Assembly: GCF_000020525.1 (NCBI RefSeq)
Contig: NC_011026.1
Span: 2,276,001 to 2,340,000 of the forward strand
DNA length: 64,000 nucleotides
Reading direction: 5' to 3'
Source of the DNA: Chloroherpeton thalassium ATCC 35110
GTDB taxonomy: Bacteria > Bacteroidota > Chlorobiia > Chlorobiales > Chloroherpetonaceae
Shown here: piece by piece, positions 25,481 through 35,000 of the stretch
How positions within the stretch are numbered: the stretch's first letter is position 1
How the letters are laid out: each line of letters starts with the position of its first letter
Position numbers and translations under genes: made by a program
The notes under the pieces: generated by a model
Databases searched by the model: none
The model's input: only the letters and a program-made list of their open reading frames with translations
Told to the model about the DNA's origin: nothing

Positions 25481-25810
25481 TGTCATGCTGAGCAACGCGA
25501 AGCGTTCATGCGTCCAACTAAGTTGGATTCTTCGCTAAGAAGCTCAGAATGACAAGCATGTTCTTTGTCATGCTGAGCAACGCGAAGCATCCATGCGTCC
25601 AGCAAAGTTGGATTCTTCGCCTGTTCGGCTCAGAATGACAAGCATGTTCTTTGTCATGCTGAGTAACGGGAAGCATCCATGCGTCCAGCAAAGTTGGATT
25701 CTTCGCTAAGAAGCTCAGAATGACAAGCATGTTCTTTGTCATGCTGAGCAACGCGAAGCATCCATGCGTCCAGCAAAGTTGGATTCTTCGCTAAGAAGCT
25801 CAGAATGACA
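25481..25810. repeat. Tandem array of four CTGAG/CTCAG palindromic repeat units
   Basis: Units of about 74 bp start at 25481, 25566, 25652 and 25737, joined by the same 11-base linker (AGCATGTTCTT). Each begins TGTCATGCTGAG, passes through TTGGATTCTTCG and ends CTCAGAATGACA, so the ends are an imperfect inverted repeat able to fold into a hairpin. Units 2 and 3 have small differences (CTGTTCGG for CTAAGAAG in unit 2; GTAACGGG in unit 3). It fills the gap between the maf-like gene and the next symporter gene. Confidence 0.93.
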
Positions 25811-25878
25811 ATGACTTTTTTCCCATTGACCGTTTTAAAGTGAAAAATCAGCATAACAAAAAAAATGCTATTTCAAAT

Positions 25879-27639
25879 TCAATCAAGTTCCGTCCAGCCG
25901 CGTTTTTCAAAATCAAAATAAATGAATGCGCCGGATAGGATTCCTACAAAAAGCAATGTTGCACCTAACAAAAGTTCTCCAAAAATAATTTTTCCAACGC
26001 CGAAAAGGAAAGTATAAACAAGCACGATGCCGAGCATCCAATCGAGGAAAAGTCGGGAAAAGCCGCTGTCGGATTGAACCTCCGGCAATTCATCCGAGAC
26101 TTTTTTCCAAAGCAAGCCGCCGACGCGCGTTTTTTGATAAAAGGTTTTTAAGTGCGCCATGCTTTCCGGTTTCGTTAGGAAGGTTACAGCAAGCGTGCAA
26201 ACAATCGTAAAGCCGACGATGAAAAAGAGCGACTCGGGAAATTTGATGTCGGTGTAAAAATAAATCAACGAGTAGGCAACGAACGGCGCGACCATCGAGG
26301 TGATTTCAGACCAAGCGTTTAAGCGCCACCAAAACCAGCGCAAAATCAGCACGAAGCCCGCACCCGCACCGCATTCCAACAAAAATGCCCACGCGCCCGT
26401 GATGGTGTCCAAAACGAAAAATGTCACCAAAAGCGAAATGACGGCGATGAGGACGGTGAAGATTTTTGAGGCCGAAACGAAATGCCGCTCGTCAGCGTCC
26501 GGCTTGAAGAAGCGTTTGTAAAAATCGTTCAGAAGGTAGCTCGTTCCCCAGTTTAAGTGCGTGGAAAGCGTTGACATATACGCGGCCAAAAATGCGGCCA
26601 AAAGCAGACCGCGCAATCCGTCCGGCAAAACCGTTTGCATGACATGGATGAAGCCGTCTTCCTTTTCGGCGAGCGGCAGGTTCGGGAACATGGCGACGCT
26701 GACGAGTCCGACGATAATCCAAGGCCAAGGGCGAATGCAGTAGTGCGCCACGATGAACCAAAGCGTGGCAAAAAGCGAGTGTTTTTCATCTTTGGCGCTC
26801 ATCATGCGCTGGGCGATGTAGCCGCCGCCGCCCGGCTCGGAACCCGGATACCACGACGCCCACCACTGAATGCCGACAAACGCGATAAACGAATAAACCG
26901 TTAGTTGAAACGCGCCGCCGAGCGAGGATTCTGCGGTTCGGTCGGTGACTTCGGGCAAGAAGTGAAACATCCATTCCGGCAAGGCTTCGGAAAGGCCGCC
27001 TTGATTTTGAATCACGGGCGATTGCACGGCAAAAATTGCGAGAATGACGCAGCCGACCATTGAAACGGTAAATTGAATGAGGTCGGTCATCGTTACGCCC
27101 CAAAGTCCCGCAAGGCCGGAATAAAGCGCCGTTAGGCCGACGCAAAATACGATGGCGAGCGCGGGATTCAGTTCCGGCAGCATGATGGTGATGATTTTCA
27201 GCATGGCCAAATTCACCCAACCCACGATGATGACATTTAAAAACAAACCGAAATAAACGGCCTTGAAGCCGCGAAGAAATTCAGCGGGCTTGCCGCTGTA
27301 GCGCAGTTCGATAAATTCAAGGTCGGTGAGAATTTGAGCGCGTCGCCAAAGTCGGGCGAAAAAAAACACGGTGAGCATCCCACCGAAGACGAACGACCAC
27401 CAAACCCAGTTGCCCGCAATGCCATTTTTGGCGACAAGGCCGGTGACGGCGAGCGGCGTATCGGCGGCAAAAGTGGTGGCGACCATGCCCGTGCCGGCAA
27501 GCCACCAAGGCTGCTTGCGCCCCGATAGGAAAAACTCGGAAGTATTTTGTGAGGCAAGGGACGAGTAGCGAATGCCGATAAACAAAGTAATCAGCAAATA
27601 AGCGGCAATGACGCTGAAATCAAGAATGCTTAAAGACAT
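25879..27639 (-). CDS. Sodium:solute symporter (SSS family), long form
   Basis: A 586-residue membrane protein with about 13-15 spans. Family features are LDFSVIAAYLLITLFIGIRY at the N-terminus, GMVATTFAADTPLAVTG near residue 55, the gap GGYIAQRMMSAK, and the signature-like GLLLAAFLAAYMSTLSTHLNWG. I use the ATG at 27639; a TTG three codons upstream is also in frame. The C-terminus extends about 80 residues beyond the core with two extra spans. Substrate unknown. GC content is close to the window average, unlike the first symporter at 17.6 kb, so the two are not recent duplicates. Confidence 0.92.
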   Translation of the reverse strand: MSLSILDFSVIAAYLLITLFIGIRYSSLASQNTSEFFLSGRKQPWWLAGTGMVATTFAADTPLAVTGLVAKNGIAGNWVWWSFVFGGMLTVFFFARLWRRAQILTDLEFIELRYSGKPAEFLRGFKAVYFGLFLNVIIVGWVNLAMLKIITIMLPELNPALAIVFCVGLTALYSGLAGLWGVTMTDLIQFTVSMVGCVILAIFAVQSPVIQNQGGLSEALPEWMFHFLPEVTDRTAESSLGGAFQLTVYSFIAFVGIQWWASWYPGSEPGGGGYIAQRMMSAKDEKHSLFATLWFIVAHYCIRPWPWIIVGLVSVAMFPNLPLAEKEDGFIHVMQTVLPDGLRGLLLAAFLAAYMSTLSTHLNWGTSYLLNDFYKRFFKPDADERHFVSASKIFTVLIAVISLLVTFFVLDTITGAWAFLLECGAGAGFVLILRWFWWRLNAWSEITSMVAPFVAYSLIYFYTDIKFPESLFFIVGFTIVCTLAVTFLTKPESMAHLKTFYQKTRVGGLLWKKVSDELPEVQSDSGFSRLFLDWMLGIVLVYTFLFGVGKIIFGELLLGATLLFVGILSGAFIYFDFEKRGWTELD

Positions 27640-27812
27640 GAAAATCAAGTCGGTGTTTAGGTAAAAAATTCAGATGAGGAAAGTTACGAGATTTGGGGGA
27701 AAATCGGTATTGAATAAGTTTTAAGGCAAAACGTTTGCAAAAATTTCATGTAATGGGGCTTTTTCTGTACGTTATGTAAGCTTTGCCGTGTTCGATGTAA
27801 CCTCCAAAACGC

Positions 27813-30407
27813 ATGTTGCAGAGAGCCCCCAAAGCAGAAATGAAAACTCCAAAACAAAATAAAGATATGTGGAAAAAGCTAAGAGTGTTCACACTGCTAT
27901 GTGTGATGGTAACATTAGTGTATGGCCAAAAAACGTTAGGCCAAACGCCCGGTTCATTAGATGAACGCTTCGGCGTTGGCGGGAAGGTGGTTGCACCTAT
28001 CGGCGCTGGTAGCACAACGAATCGCTACTATAACGATGGCTGTAGAAGCAGTGCATTGGTTCGCCAATCGGATGGAAAGCTGGTTGTTGCTGGAGCGGAT
28101 AGTAGCCATTTTGCTTTGATGCGCTACCATTCAGATGGTTTATTAGATAGTGCTTTTGGAACAAATGGAAAAGTGGTAGCGAAAGTCGGTTCAAATAGTT
28201 ATGCAGCCGGTTTAATTCAGCAATCAGATGGAAAGCTGGTTGCTGTAGGAGCGGCAAACGATCAAAATGTTTTTGCCGTAGTTCGGATTAATTCAGACGG
28301 AACAGTTGATAGTACATTCGGTACGAATGGAAGCATTACAATAAATGTAACACTTGACCTCTTAATTGAACATGAAGCGTTAGCCGTTATACAAAGAGCA
28401 GATGGAAAACTCATCGTTGCTGGATATGCAGTAGGACTAGAAATAGTATGTTTCAATCAGGACGGCACCTTAGATGAGTCATTTGGGGTTGGTGGTAAGG
28501 TTTCTTCCAAGGATGGAATGCCGCATGCAATGGTATTGCAATCAGATGGAAAAATTGTTGTAGTAGGTTATTCAAATTGGACGTATGGGTTCTTTGTAAA
28601 TCGTTATACAGCAAGTGGTGTGATAGACAATACATTTGGGACTAATGGTACGACCCAAGTGAGTTTTTATGGGTTAATAGATGGGGGTTCATCTAGTTCA
28701 TCACCCGCTTATGCAGTAACGCAGCAGTCTGATGGCAAGTTAGTTATTGTAGGGTCTGATAACAATGAGCGTTATGGTGGAGGTGACTCACAGTCTGATT
28801 TCGTGCTTGCACGCCTAAATACGGATGGCTCGTTGGATAGTTCATTTAATGGAGATGGAAGAATCTTAATAGACAATAACTGTTATATAGAGGAGCTTAA
28901 AGATGTCGTACAGCAACCTGATGGTAAGCTTGTTGTGGGTGGTTATGCCAGTAATGGACTAAATGAATTTTGGGAGCTACTGCGCTACAATACGGATGGC
29001 ACGTTAGACAGCTCATTTGGTTCAAATGGAGCTGCTATAATCGATTTAGGTTCAAAGGATGAAAAGCTCTCCTCGTTGGTCTTATTGCCAAATGGGAATT
29101 TCATCGCAGGTGGCTATGCAGCAAGTGAAAGCAGTGAAAATTTGGTGATGGTTCGAATAAATGGCGAGTATATTACCCCGTCTGCGCCGAGCCTTTCGGA
29201 TGTTGCTTCCAGCGATGTTGATGAAGCGTCGGCTACGCTGAGTGGCACGGTGAATCCTAATGGCTATTATACCACCTATCAGTTTGAATGGGGAACAACC
29301 AGCGGGAATTATACCTCGTTCTCAACAGAAACAACCGCAGGCAGCGGCACGGGAAACATACAGGTGCAAGCAGCGTTAAGCGGCCTCTCAAACAACACAA
29401 CATTCTACTATCGGCTAAGTGCAAGCAACGAAAATGGGACAACGACGAGCACGGAAAAAAGCTTTCGGACTACGGCGGGCAGTGTGTTGATAAGCGTCCC
29501 GGATACGGCATTTCGTGCGGCACTTGAGAACCATGTGTATCCGAATTACAGCATGAGAGATAACGGAGACGGAACGATGACTGTGCCGGACGCCAGCATG
29601 GTAAGCCGTTTGGTGATAAACGATTATGGCATCCAAAGTTTAACTGGCATTGAGGCTTTTTCAGAGTTAGAAAAACTCTATTGCTACAATAACGAACTGT
29701 CGTATTTGAATTTGAGTCAATCACCGAAATTGCAAACGATTTATTGCTATAATAACAAGTTAGACAGCTTGAACGTAGCTGGTGCAGATGCATTAGAGCA
29801 TCTTTATTGCTACAACAACTATTTGACCAAATTGGATGTAAGTGGCATGTCGCACTTGAAATCACTGTATTGCTATAACAACGAGATTGATTCGCTGAAC
29901 TTGACTGGTGCGGATTCGCTGACACATGTGTATTGCTCCTCCAATCGCCTGGACACATTGGATGCCAGCGGCGCGAGCACGCTTCAAACATTGGACTGTC
30001 GGCAAAATGTGAACGGAACAGGTACAGACATGCAAGTGCTTTATCTGAGCAAAGGGCAATCGATAGAAAACTTGCTAATAGACCCAACCACACGGATTTT
30101 AGAAAAAGGCATATTAGACATTGAAGAAAGTCCAAAAGAAAGATATGAATATGCGTTAGAGCAAAACTATCCGAACCCGTTCAATCCAAGCACAACGATA
30201 GCTTTTAGCATGAAGCAAGCGGGAAATGCGAAACTTAGTGTCTATGACTTATTGGGCAGAGTCGTGTATGAAACGGTGTTGGATGTGAGCGCCGGTAGCC
30301 ACACAATACAATTTCATGCGGGGCATTTAACAAGTGGAATTTATTTCTATCGGTTAGTCGCATCGGGAAATGTGATAGGGACAAAGAAAATGCTACTATT
30401 GAAATAA
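27813..30407 (+). CDS. T9SS-secreted protein with delta-60 repeats, Fn3-like domain and leucine-rich repeats
   Basis: An 864-residue secreted protein. The signal peptide is most convincing from M19 (LRVFTLLCVMVTLVYG; ATG at 27867), so starts at 27813, 27840 or 27867 are all possible. Seven delta-60 repeats follow (SLDERFGVGGKV, LLDSAFGTNGKV, TVDSTFGTNG and so on, to about residue 440), then a fibronectin III-like domain near 450-550, then about five 21-residue leucine-rich repeats of the LYCYNN type (595-740), coded by a 63-bp period. Residues 780-864 (YALEQNYPNPFNPSTTIAF onward, ending in IGTKKMLLLK) are a T9SS type A sorting domain. Probably a cell-surface or released adhesin-like protein. 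Confidence 0.92.
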   Translation: MLQRAPKAEMKTPKQNKDMWKKLRVFTLLCVMVTLVYGQKTLGQTPGSLDERFGVGGKVVAPIGAGSTTNRYYNDGCRSSALVRQSDGKLVVAGADSSHFALMRYHSDGLLDSAFGTNGKVVAKVGSNSYAAGLIQQSDGKLVAVGAANDQNVFAVVRINSDGTVDSTFGTNGSITINVTLDLLIEHEALAVIQRADGKLIVAGYAVGLEIVCFNQDGTLDESFGVGGKVSSKDGMPHAMVLQSDGKIVVVGYSNWTYGFFVNRYTASGVIDNTFGTNGTTQVSFYGLIDGGSSSSSPAYAVTQQSDGKLVIVGSDNNERYGGGDSQSDFVLARLNTDGSLDSSFNGDGRILIDNNCYIEELKDVVQQPDGKLVVGGYASNGLNEFWELLRYNTDGTLDSSFGSNGAAIIDLGSKDEKLSSLVLLPNGNFIAGGYAASESSENLVMVRINGEYITPSAPSLSDVASSDVDEASATLSGTVNPNGYYTTYQFEWGTTSGNYTSFSTETTAGSGTGNIQVQAALSGLSNNTTFYYRLSASNENGTTTSTEKSFRTTAGSVLISVPDTAFRAALENHVYPNYSMRDNGDGTMTVPDASMVSRLVINDYGIQSLTGIEAFSELEKLYCYNNELSYLNLSQSPKLQTIYCYNNKLDSLNVAGADALEHLYCYNNYLTKLDVSGMSHLKSLYCYNNEIDSLNLTGADSLTHVYCSSNRLDTLDASGASTLQTLDCRQNVNGTGTDMQVLYLSKGQSIENLLIDPTTRILEKGILDIEESPKERYEYALEQNYPNPFNPSTTIAFSMKQAGNAKLSVYDLLGRVVYETVLDVSAGSHTIQFHAGHLTSGIYFYRLVASGNVIGTKKMLLLK

Positions 30408-30433
30408 TGTTCAAAGGTGAACATCTCTAATAG

Positions 30434-30460
30434 AAAAGGGGCTGGAAAGCCCCTTTTTTT
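30434..30460 (+). terminator. Rho-independent terminator after the T9SS-secreted protein gene
   Basis: AAAAGGGGCT (30434-30443) and AGCCCCTTTT (30448-30457) form a perfect stem on a GGAA tetraloop, followed by T residues. It also abuts the stop of the convergent acyltransferase gene, so it may serve both strands. Confidence 0.93.
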
Positions 30461-31368
30461 CATGTGTTTTGAAGCGGGCGTTTGCGTTTCCATCGGTTGT
30501 GTAGCCAAAACCATTGTGCCGGATAGCGCCGAATATAAGATTCAATGGCGCGGATGTAGCGTTCGGCCAAGCGCTTGACGTCAGCGTCGGAAGAGGTGAG
30601 GTCGTCAGTTGGAATTTCCTCCAGCAGCAGGCGATATTTCCCGTCTGCAATTCTAACCGGCATGATGGTAATAAGTGGCACCTGGCAGCGCAGCGCAAAA
30701 ACCGCCGCTCCTAAAAACACCGACGCGTCTTGATTTAAAAACGGCATAAAATAACCATCCTTTGGACCGGATTGGTCGCTTAGCATACAAACCACTTCGC
30801 CCGAGCGCAACGCGCGAATGCACTCTCGTGGCGCTTGTTTCATGCCGACCATGCGGTTGCCATGCAGCGTGCGCCATTCATTCATTCTTCTATCAATGAA
30901 CTTGTTCGATTGCGCTTTTGTGATGACCACAACCGGCTTGAGCCTTAGCCCGCCGCAAAGCGCCAGTGTTTCCCAATTGCCAAAATGCGCTGAAACCAGC
31001 AGACAGCCTTTTCCCTGATTCACGCTTTTTTCGTAAATGAGCGACAAATCGCCTTCAAGCAGGGTTTCTGCATCGGCTTTCGTGCGAATGAGCGGCATCC
31101 GAAGCGTTTCAACCAAATTGATAGCTTGCGTATGGTAAACTTCTCTTGCGATTTGAGCGCGTTCTGCCGGAGACTTTTCAGGAAAAGCGCGTTCGAGATT
31201 TTTCTCGACAAGCTTGCGGCGCAGCTTGAGTGTCTCGTATAGAAAATCGCCGATGTTGTGCGCCATCCGATAAACCGACTTTTCCGAAAGCCGCCTTGCC
31301 AGAATGCCCAACGCCGAAAAAAAGACATATTGAATCCAATGAACAGCAGATTTAAGCTTTTTTGACAT
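30460..31368 (-). CDS. Lipid A acyltransferase (LpxL/HtrB family)
   Basis: A 302-residue inner-membrane-associated enzyme that transfers a secondary acyl chain to lipid A. The catalytic HX4E motif is in LVSAHFGNWETLAL near residue 129, MLSDQSGPKDGYFMPFL follows near 198, and the C-terminus YPAQWFWLHNRWKRKRP is highly typical of the family. The N-terminus has a short hydrophobic helix (WIQYVFFSALGILA). I use the ATG at 31368, one codon after an in-frame TTG. It is divergent from hldE, with 131 bp between the starts, so two LPS genes share one regulatory gap. Confidence 0.93.
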   Translation of the reverse strand: MSKKLKSAVHWIQYVFFSALGILARRLSEKSVYRMAHNIGDFLYETLKLRRKLVEKNLERAFPEKSPAERAQIAREVYHTQAINLVETLRMPLIRTKADAETLLEGDLSLIYEKSVNQGKGCLLVSAHFGNWETLALCGGLRLKPVVVITKAQSNKFIDRRMNEWRTLHGNRMVGMKQAPRECIRALRSGEVVCMLSDQSGPKDGYFMPFLNQDASVFLGAAVFALRCQVPLITIMPVRIADGKYRLLLEEIPTDDLTSSDADVKRLAERYIRAIESYIRRYPAQWFWLHNRWKRKRPLQNT

Positions 31369-31499
31369 CAATGTGGTGTTATCTGTAAAAGAATCGTTTG
31401 GATGGAAAGGTTCATGCCGAAAAAAAGGATAAACCTTTCGTATCTTTCAAGTCATTGCAATTTACATACGAGCCAATAAAATAAAATATCTTCTGCAAC

Positions 31500-32006
31500 A
31501 TGAGCCACACGCAGCCAAAAATTGAACTCAGCAAAGCACTGCTTTCGCGCAAAGACGCGCAAGCGTTTGTCCAGAGCAACAAACAAGCTGGCAAAAAGGT
31601 CGTTTTCACCAATGGCTGTTTTGACATTCTTCATGCAGGGCATGTGCAGTATTTGAATCAAGCCAAAGCGCTGGGCGATGTGTTGATCATTGGATTAAAC
31701 GCTGATGCGTCGGTGCGGCGTCTAAAGGGGGAAAAACGCCCAATTAATTCAGAAGAGGATCGCGCGTTTGTCTTAAACGGGTTAAAAGCGGTTGATGCCG
31801 TTGTCGTGTTTGAAGAAGACACGCCGCTTGAGCTGATTCAGGCGCTTTTGCCGGATGTGCTCGTAAAGGGCGGCGACTGGGCGATCGACAAAATTGTCGG
31901 GCGCGAGGTTGTGGAAGCAAACGGGGGCAAGGTGAAAACGATCTCGTTTTTAGATGGGCGTTCTACAACGGGAACCATTGAAAAGATTTTGATAGCTTAT
32001 AAATAA
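31500..32006 (+). CDS. rfaE2: D-glycero-beta-D-manno-heptose 1-phosphate adenylyltransferase (RfaE2/HldE C-terminal type)
   Basis: A 168-residue stand-alone nucleotidyltransferase. [19 protein letters not shown] contains the HxGH nucleotide-binding motif; [19 protein letters not shown] and [12 protein letters not shown] complete the family pattern. It makes ADP-heptose for the LPS inner core; the kinase half (RfaE1) is not fused and not in the window. The gene is 10 bp upstream of the TamB-like gene. A TATCTTTC element at 31441 is a weak promoter candidate. The heptosyltransferase-like GT9 gene at 44.4 kb could use its product. Confidence 0.94.
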   Translation: MSHTQPKIELSKALLSRKDAQAFVQSNKQAGKKVVFTNGCFDILHAGHVQYLNQAKALGDVLIIGLNADASVRRLKGEKRPINSEEDRAFVLNGLKAVDAVVVFEEDTPLELIQALLPDVLVKGGDWAIDKIVGREVVEANGGKVKTISFLDGRSTTGTIEKILIAYK

Positions 32007-32016
32007 GTATCCAAAG

Positions 32017-35000
32017 TTGCTGAAGCTGCTGAAATATGTTTTTCGATCGCTCTTATTTACCATAACAATTCTTCTTTCCTTGATGGTTGGGTTTGCCGCG
32101 TTGCTAAAAACTGGCACGGTAAGCCTATTGGTGAAAAATCAAATAGAAGAGCTTTTTTCACGAGAGTTAAACGGGCGGCTTTCTATTTGGAAGTTTGATA
32201 TCGACCTTCCAAGTGGAATAAACGCGTATCAAGTTCATCTTTATATCGGTCGAGAGCGCATTCCCGCGCTCACTTTGGATACGCTCTCGCTTCGCCTAAG
32301 CTATGCCGATTTTTCGGAAAAAGGGTTTCAAAAAATTTTAGTTCCTCGCATTTATTTAAGCGGACTAACCATTCGCGCTGCGCAAAACGACTCCGGGCAA
32401 ATCAATTTTGCAAACTTAATCAAATCGTTGCCACCTGAACTTGATTCGAAAAAGCCGGAGAGCGGCACAAGCTTTTTTCCTGAGCTGAACTTGCCACATG
32501 TTGAAATTCGCCATGCACAACTTCAATGGCGTCGGCCAAACCAGACACTAACCCTGCGCGATTTTGCTTGGCAATCGGAATTGAAAATCGGCCCCAATTT
32601 TGTCAACGGCGTGCTCGAAGAGTTGCATTTTTATGTGCCGGAAAAAGATTTTCAACTCTCAAAAGGCTTGGGCTATTTTGTTTTCAATGAAAGTCGTTCT
32701 GAGCTTTTTTCATTTGAACTGGCCACGCCGAACTCGGCTGTTTTTCTAACTGCGTCGCTGGATAATTTCAATATTTTTTCCCCTGTTTCAACTGATTCCT
32801 TAGCGCGCGCGCGCGTATATCTTGAAGCCAACGCCTCGCGAATAGGCAAGCGCGATATCGAAAAGTTTTTGCCCAATCATCCATTAAGCAAAACGAATTG
32901 GTCGATTTCGGCTAAAGCGAAAGGTTCAGCCGAAAAGCTCAGCATTGAAAATTTCCAAGTGCGAAGCGATAGCAGCCGAGTGAATCTGAATGGCGAGCTA
33001 CGCAACTGGAACAGCTTCCCCAACATGCAAGCAAACATCAAGCTGGAAAATTGCGCCCTGAATCTTCTTGAAGTGCAAAAGCTTTTGGGTGTTTCGGTGT
33101 TAAGCCGTGTGGCTTCGTTGCAAACCGTCCGTTTTTCAGGCGAATATCGTGGCGGGCTGCGCGAGGCGCAAGCGGCGCTTCAGCTAAATGCCGCCGGCAT
33201 CAATATAAACGCAGCCGGAAACTTTTCCCTGGATAAGGATTCCTTGCCGCGCTATGCGGTGACGCTTGGCATGAACAAACTCGATTTGAGCAAAATTACG
33301 GGAAATCGAAGCTGGAAAAGTCGCCTAAACATAGCGGGAAAACTCAGCGGAAAAGGATTTTCATTTGAGACGATGCAAAGCCATTTTCAAGGTCGGGTGG
33401 ATACATCGTTTGTTGCCGGGCGAAACATTCGTTCGTTGGCGCTTGATGTGCAGCTCAATCGAAAGCGCTTCAACGGAAGTTTGCAACTAAGTGCGGGCGA
33501 GCAAAAAATCACATTGGATGGAGAAGCGGATTTTAGCCACAAGCATCCAACCTACAGTGCGGAAGGCGCGCTGTACGCCCTCGACCTATCAAAAATTTTG
33601 CTGGACACCAATTTTTCCAGCCATTTGAATTTGGCGTATGAGTTCAAAGGCGATGGAATGGATTTGAAAAACTTTAGCGCCCAATTTGCCGCAAAGTTTG
33701 ATTCTTCAAACATTCGTGATTTTACAATTGCGGCAGGAAATAGCCTATCGTTTTATATCGATCAAGATAGCACAAGCTCAAGTGTGGAGTTTCTGAGCGA
33801 TGTGCTGGATTTTCACGGGCAAGGCAATTTTGACCTATCGCGCCTACAACTGATCGGCGAGCGAGAAGTGGCGGTGATTTGGCGGGAATTTCAGCGCAAC
33901 AACATTTTTAGGAATGAAGAGTCGTTGGCCGATTCAAAAATGGTCAAGCTCCCGTTTTCGAATTCAGAAGTTTCTGAAGATAGTTTGAATTCGTTGCCAA
34001 ACTTAAGTGTGGAGTACGACCTTCAGTTGAAAAAAATCGATCGTTTGGCCACGCTTTTGCAGTTAGGCGATTTTGAAATGGTGGGCTCGCTTTATGGGAA
34101 ATTAGAAAGTTCCTCGAGCTGCTTCTACTCGAAAACGGAACTGGATGTGGCTTCGGCTCGCTTTAACGATACCTATGCGGTGCTGGATTTGAAAGCCTCG
34201 ATATCTTACACCGACTCGCTCTTGAACTCCAGTGATCCAGCGTTCAACCGATTTTCTTCGGAAATTCAGATGAGCGGCAAAAAGCTCAAGCTTGGCGGAA
34301 ATATTTTTTTTGACACGGATTTCATCGCTGCCTATCGCAACCGCGAACAATATATAAACTTGCGTAGCACAAACGCCAACACCGAAGGCTTAATAGACTT
34401 GAACGCCAAAATAAAAATTGATGAAGAGCAGCACTACAATATTGGCATTCAAAACCTGAGCTTTGCAACGGAGGATTATCTTTGGATGCTCAATCAGGGT
34501 GCAAAGATCGAGCTGAGCCGCCAGGCTGTTCGCTTTGAGAATGTGTTTTTAGAAAATGCGGAGCAGCAGGTACATATCGATGGTTTTTTGGAATTGTCAG
34601 GTTCTGGAAAAATTGCGGTATCGGTTCAGAATGTGGCGCTCGCTGATTTTCGCCGATTTGTTTTTGCCGATCCCGAAAAGCGCTTCACGGGAAATCTCAA
34701 CTTGAATTTGAATATTGAAGGCACGCTAAACGACCCGGTGATGGCGCTTCAGCTTTGGTGCGATGAACTTGCTTTCGATAAAATGAACTTGGGGCATATT
34801 CAGCTGCAAGGGGCGTATGCCGCGCAGCTGTTGAACCTGAAGCTCACGGCCAATCGCGAAACCGAACGATACGATTCGCTGGATTTGCCGGCATTGCCTT
34901 ACAATCACATTACCGCTCAGGCCTTTTTGCCAATCGATCTGAGATTTTCCGTTGATAGCACGCGGCTTCGCCAGGATAAAGAGCTTTTTGCAACGCTACG

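Noticed and set aside
25481-25810. CRISPR array
   Set aside because: Units are about 74 bp with identical 11-base linkers rather than variable spacers, the same sequence occurs elsewhere in gaps, and no cas gene is present.
25518-25854. Short minus-strand open frames encoding MLSMTKNMLVILSF-type peptides
   Set aside because: They are translations of the palindromic repeat units and change frame with unit length.
26492-27568. Several overlapping open frames on both strands across the second symporter and miaA genes
   Set aside because: The GC-rich third positions of the real genes remove stops from other frames; the peptides are Arg-rich and match no family.
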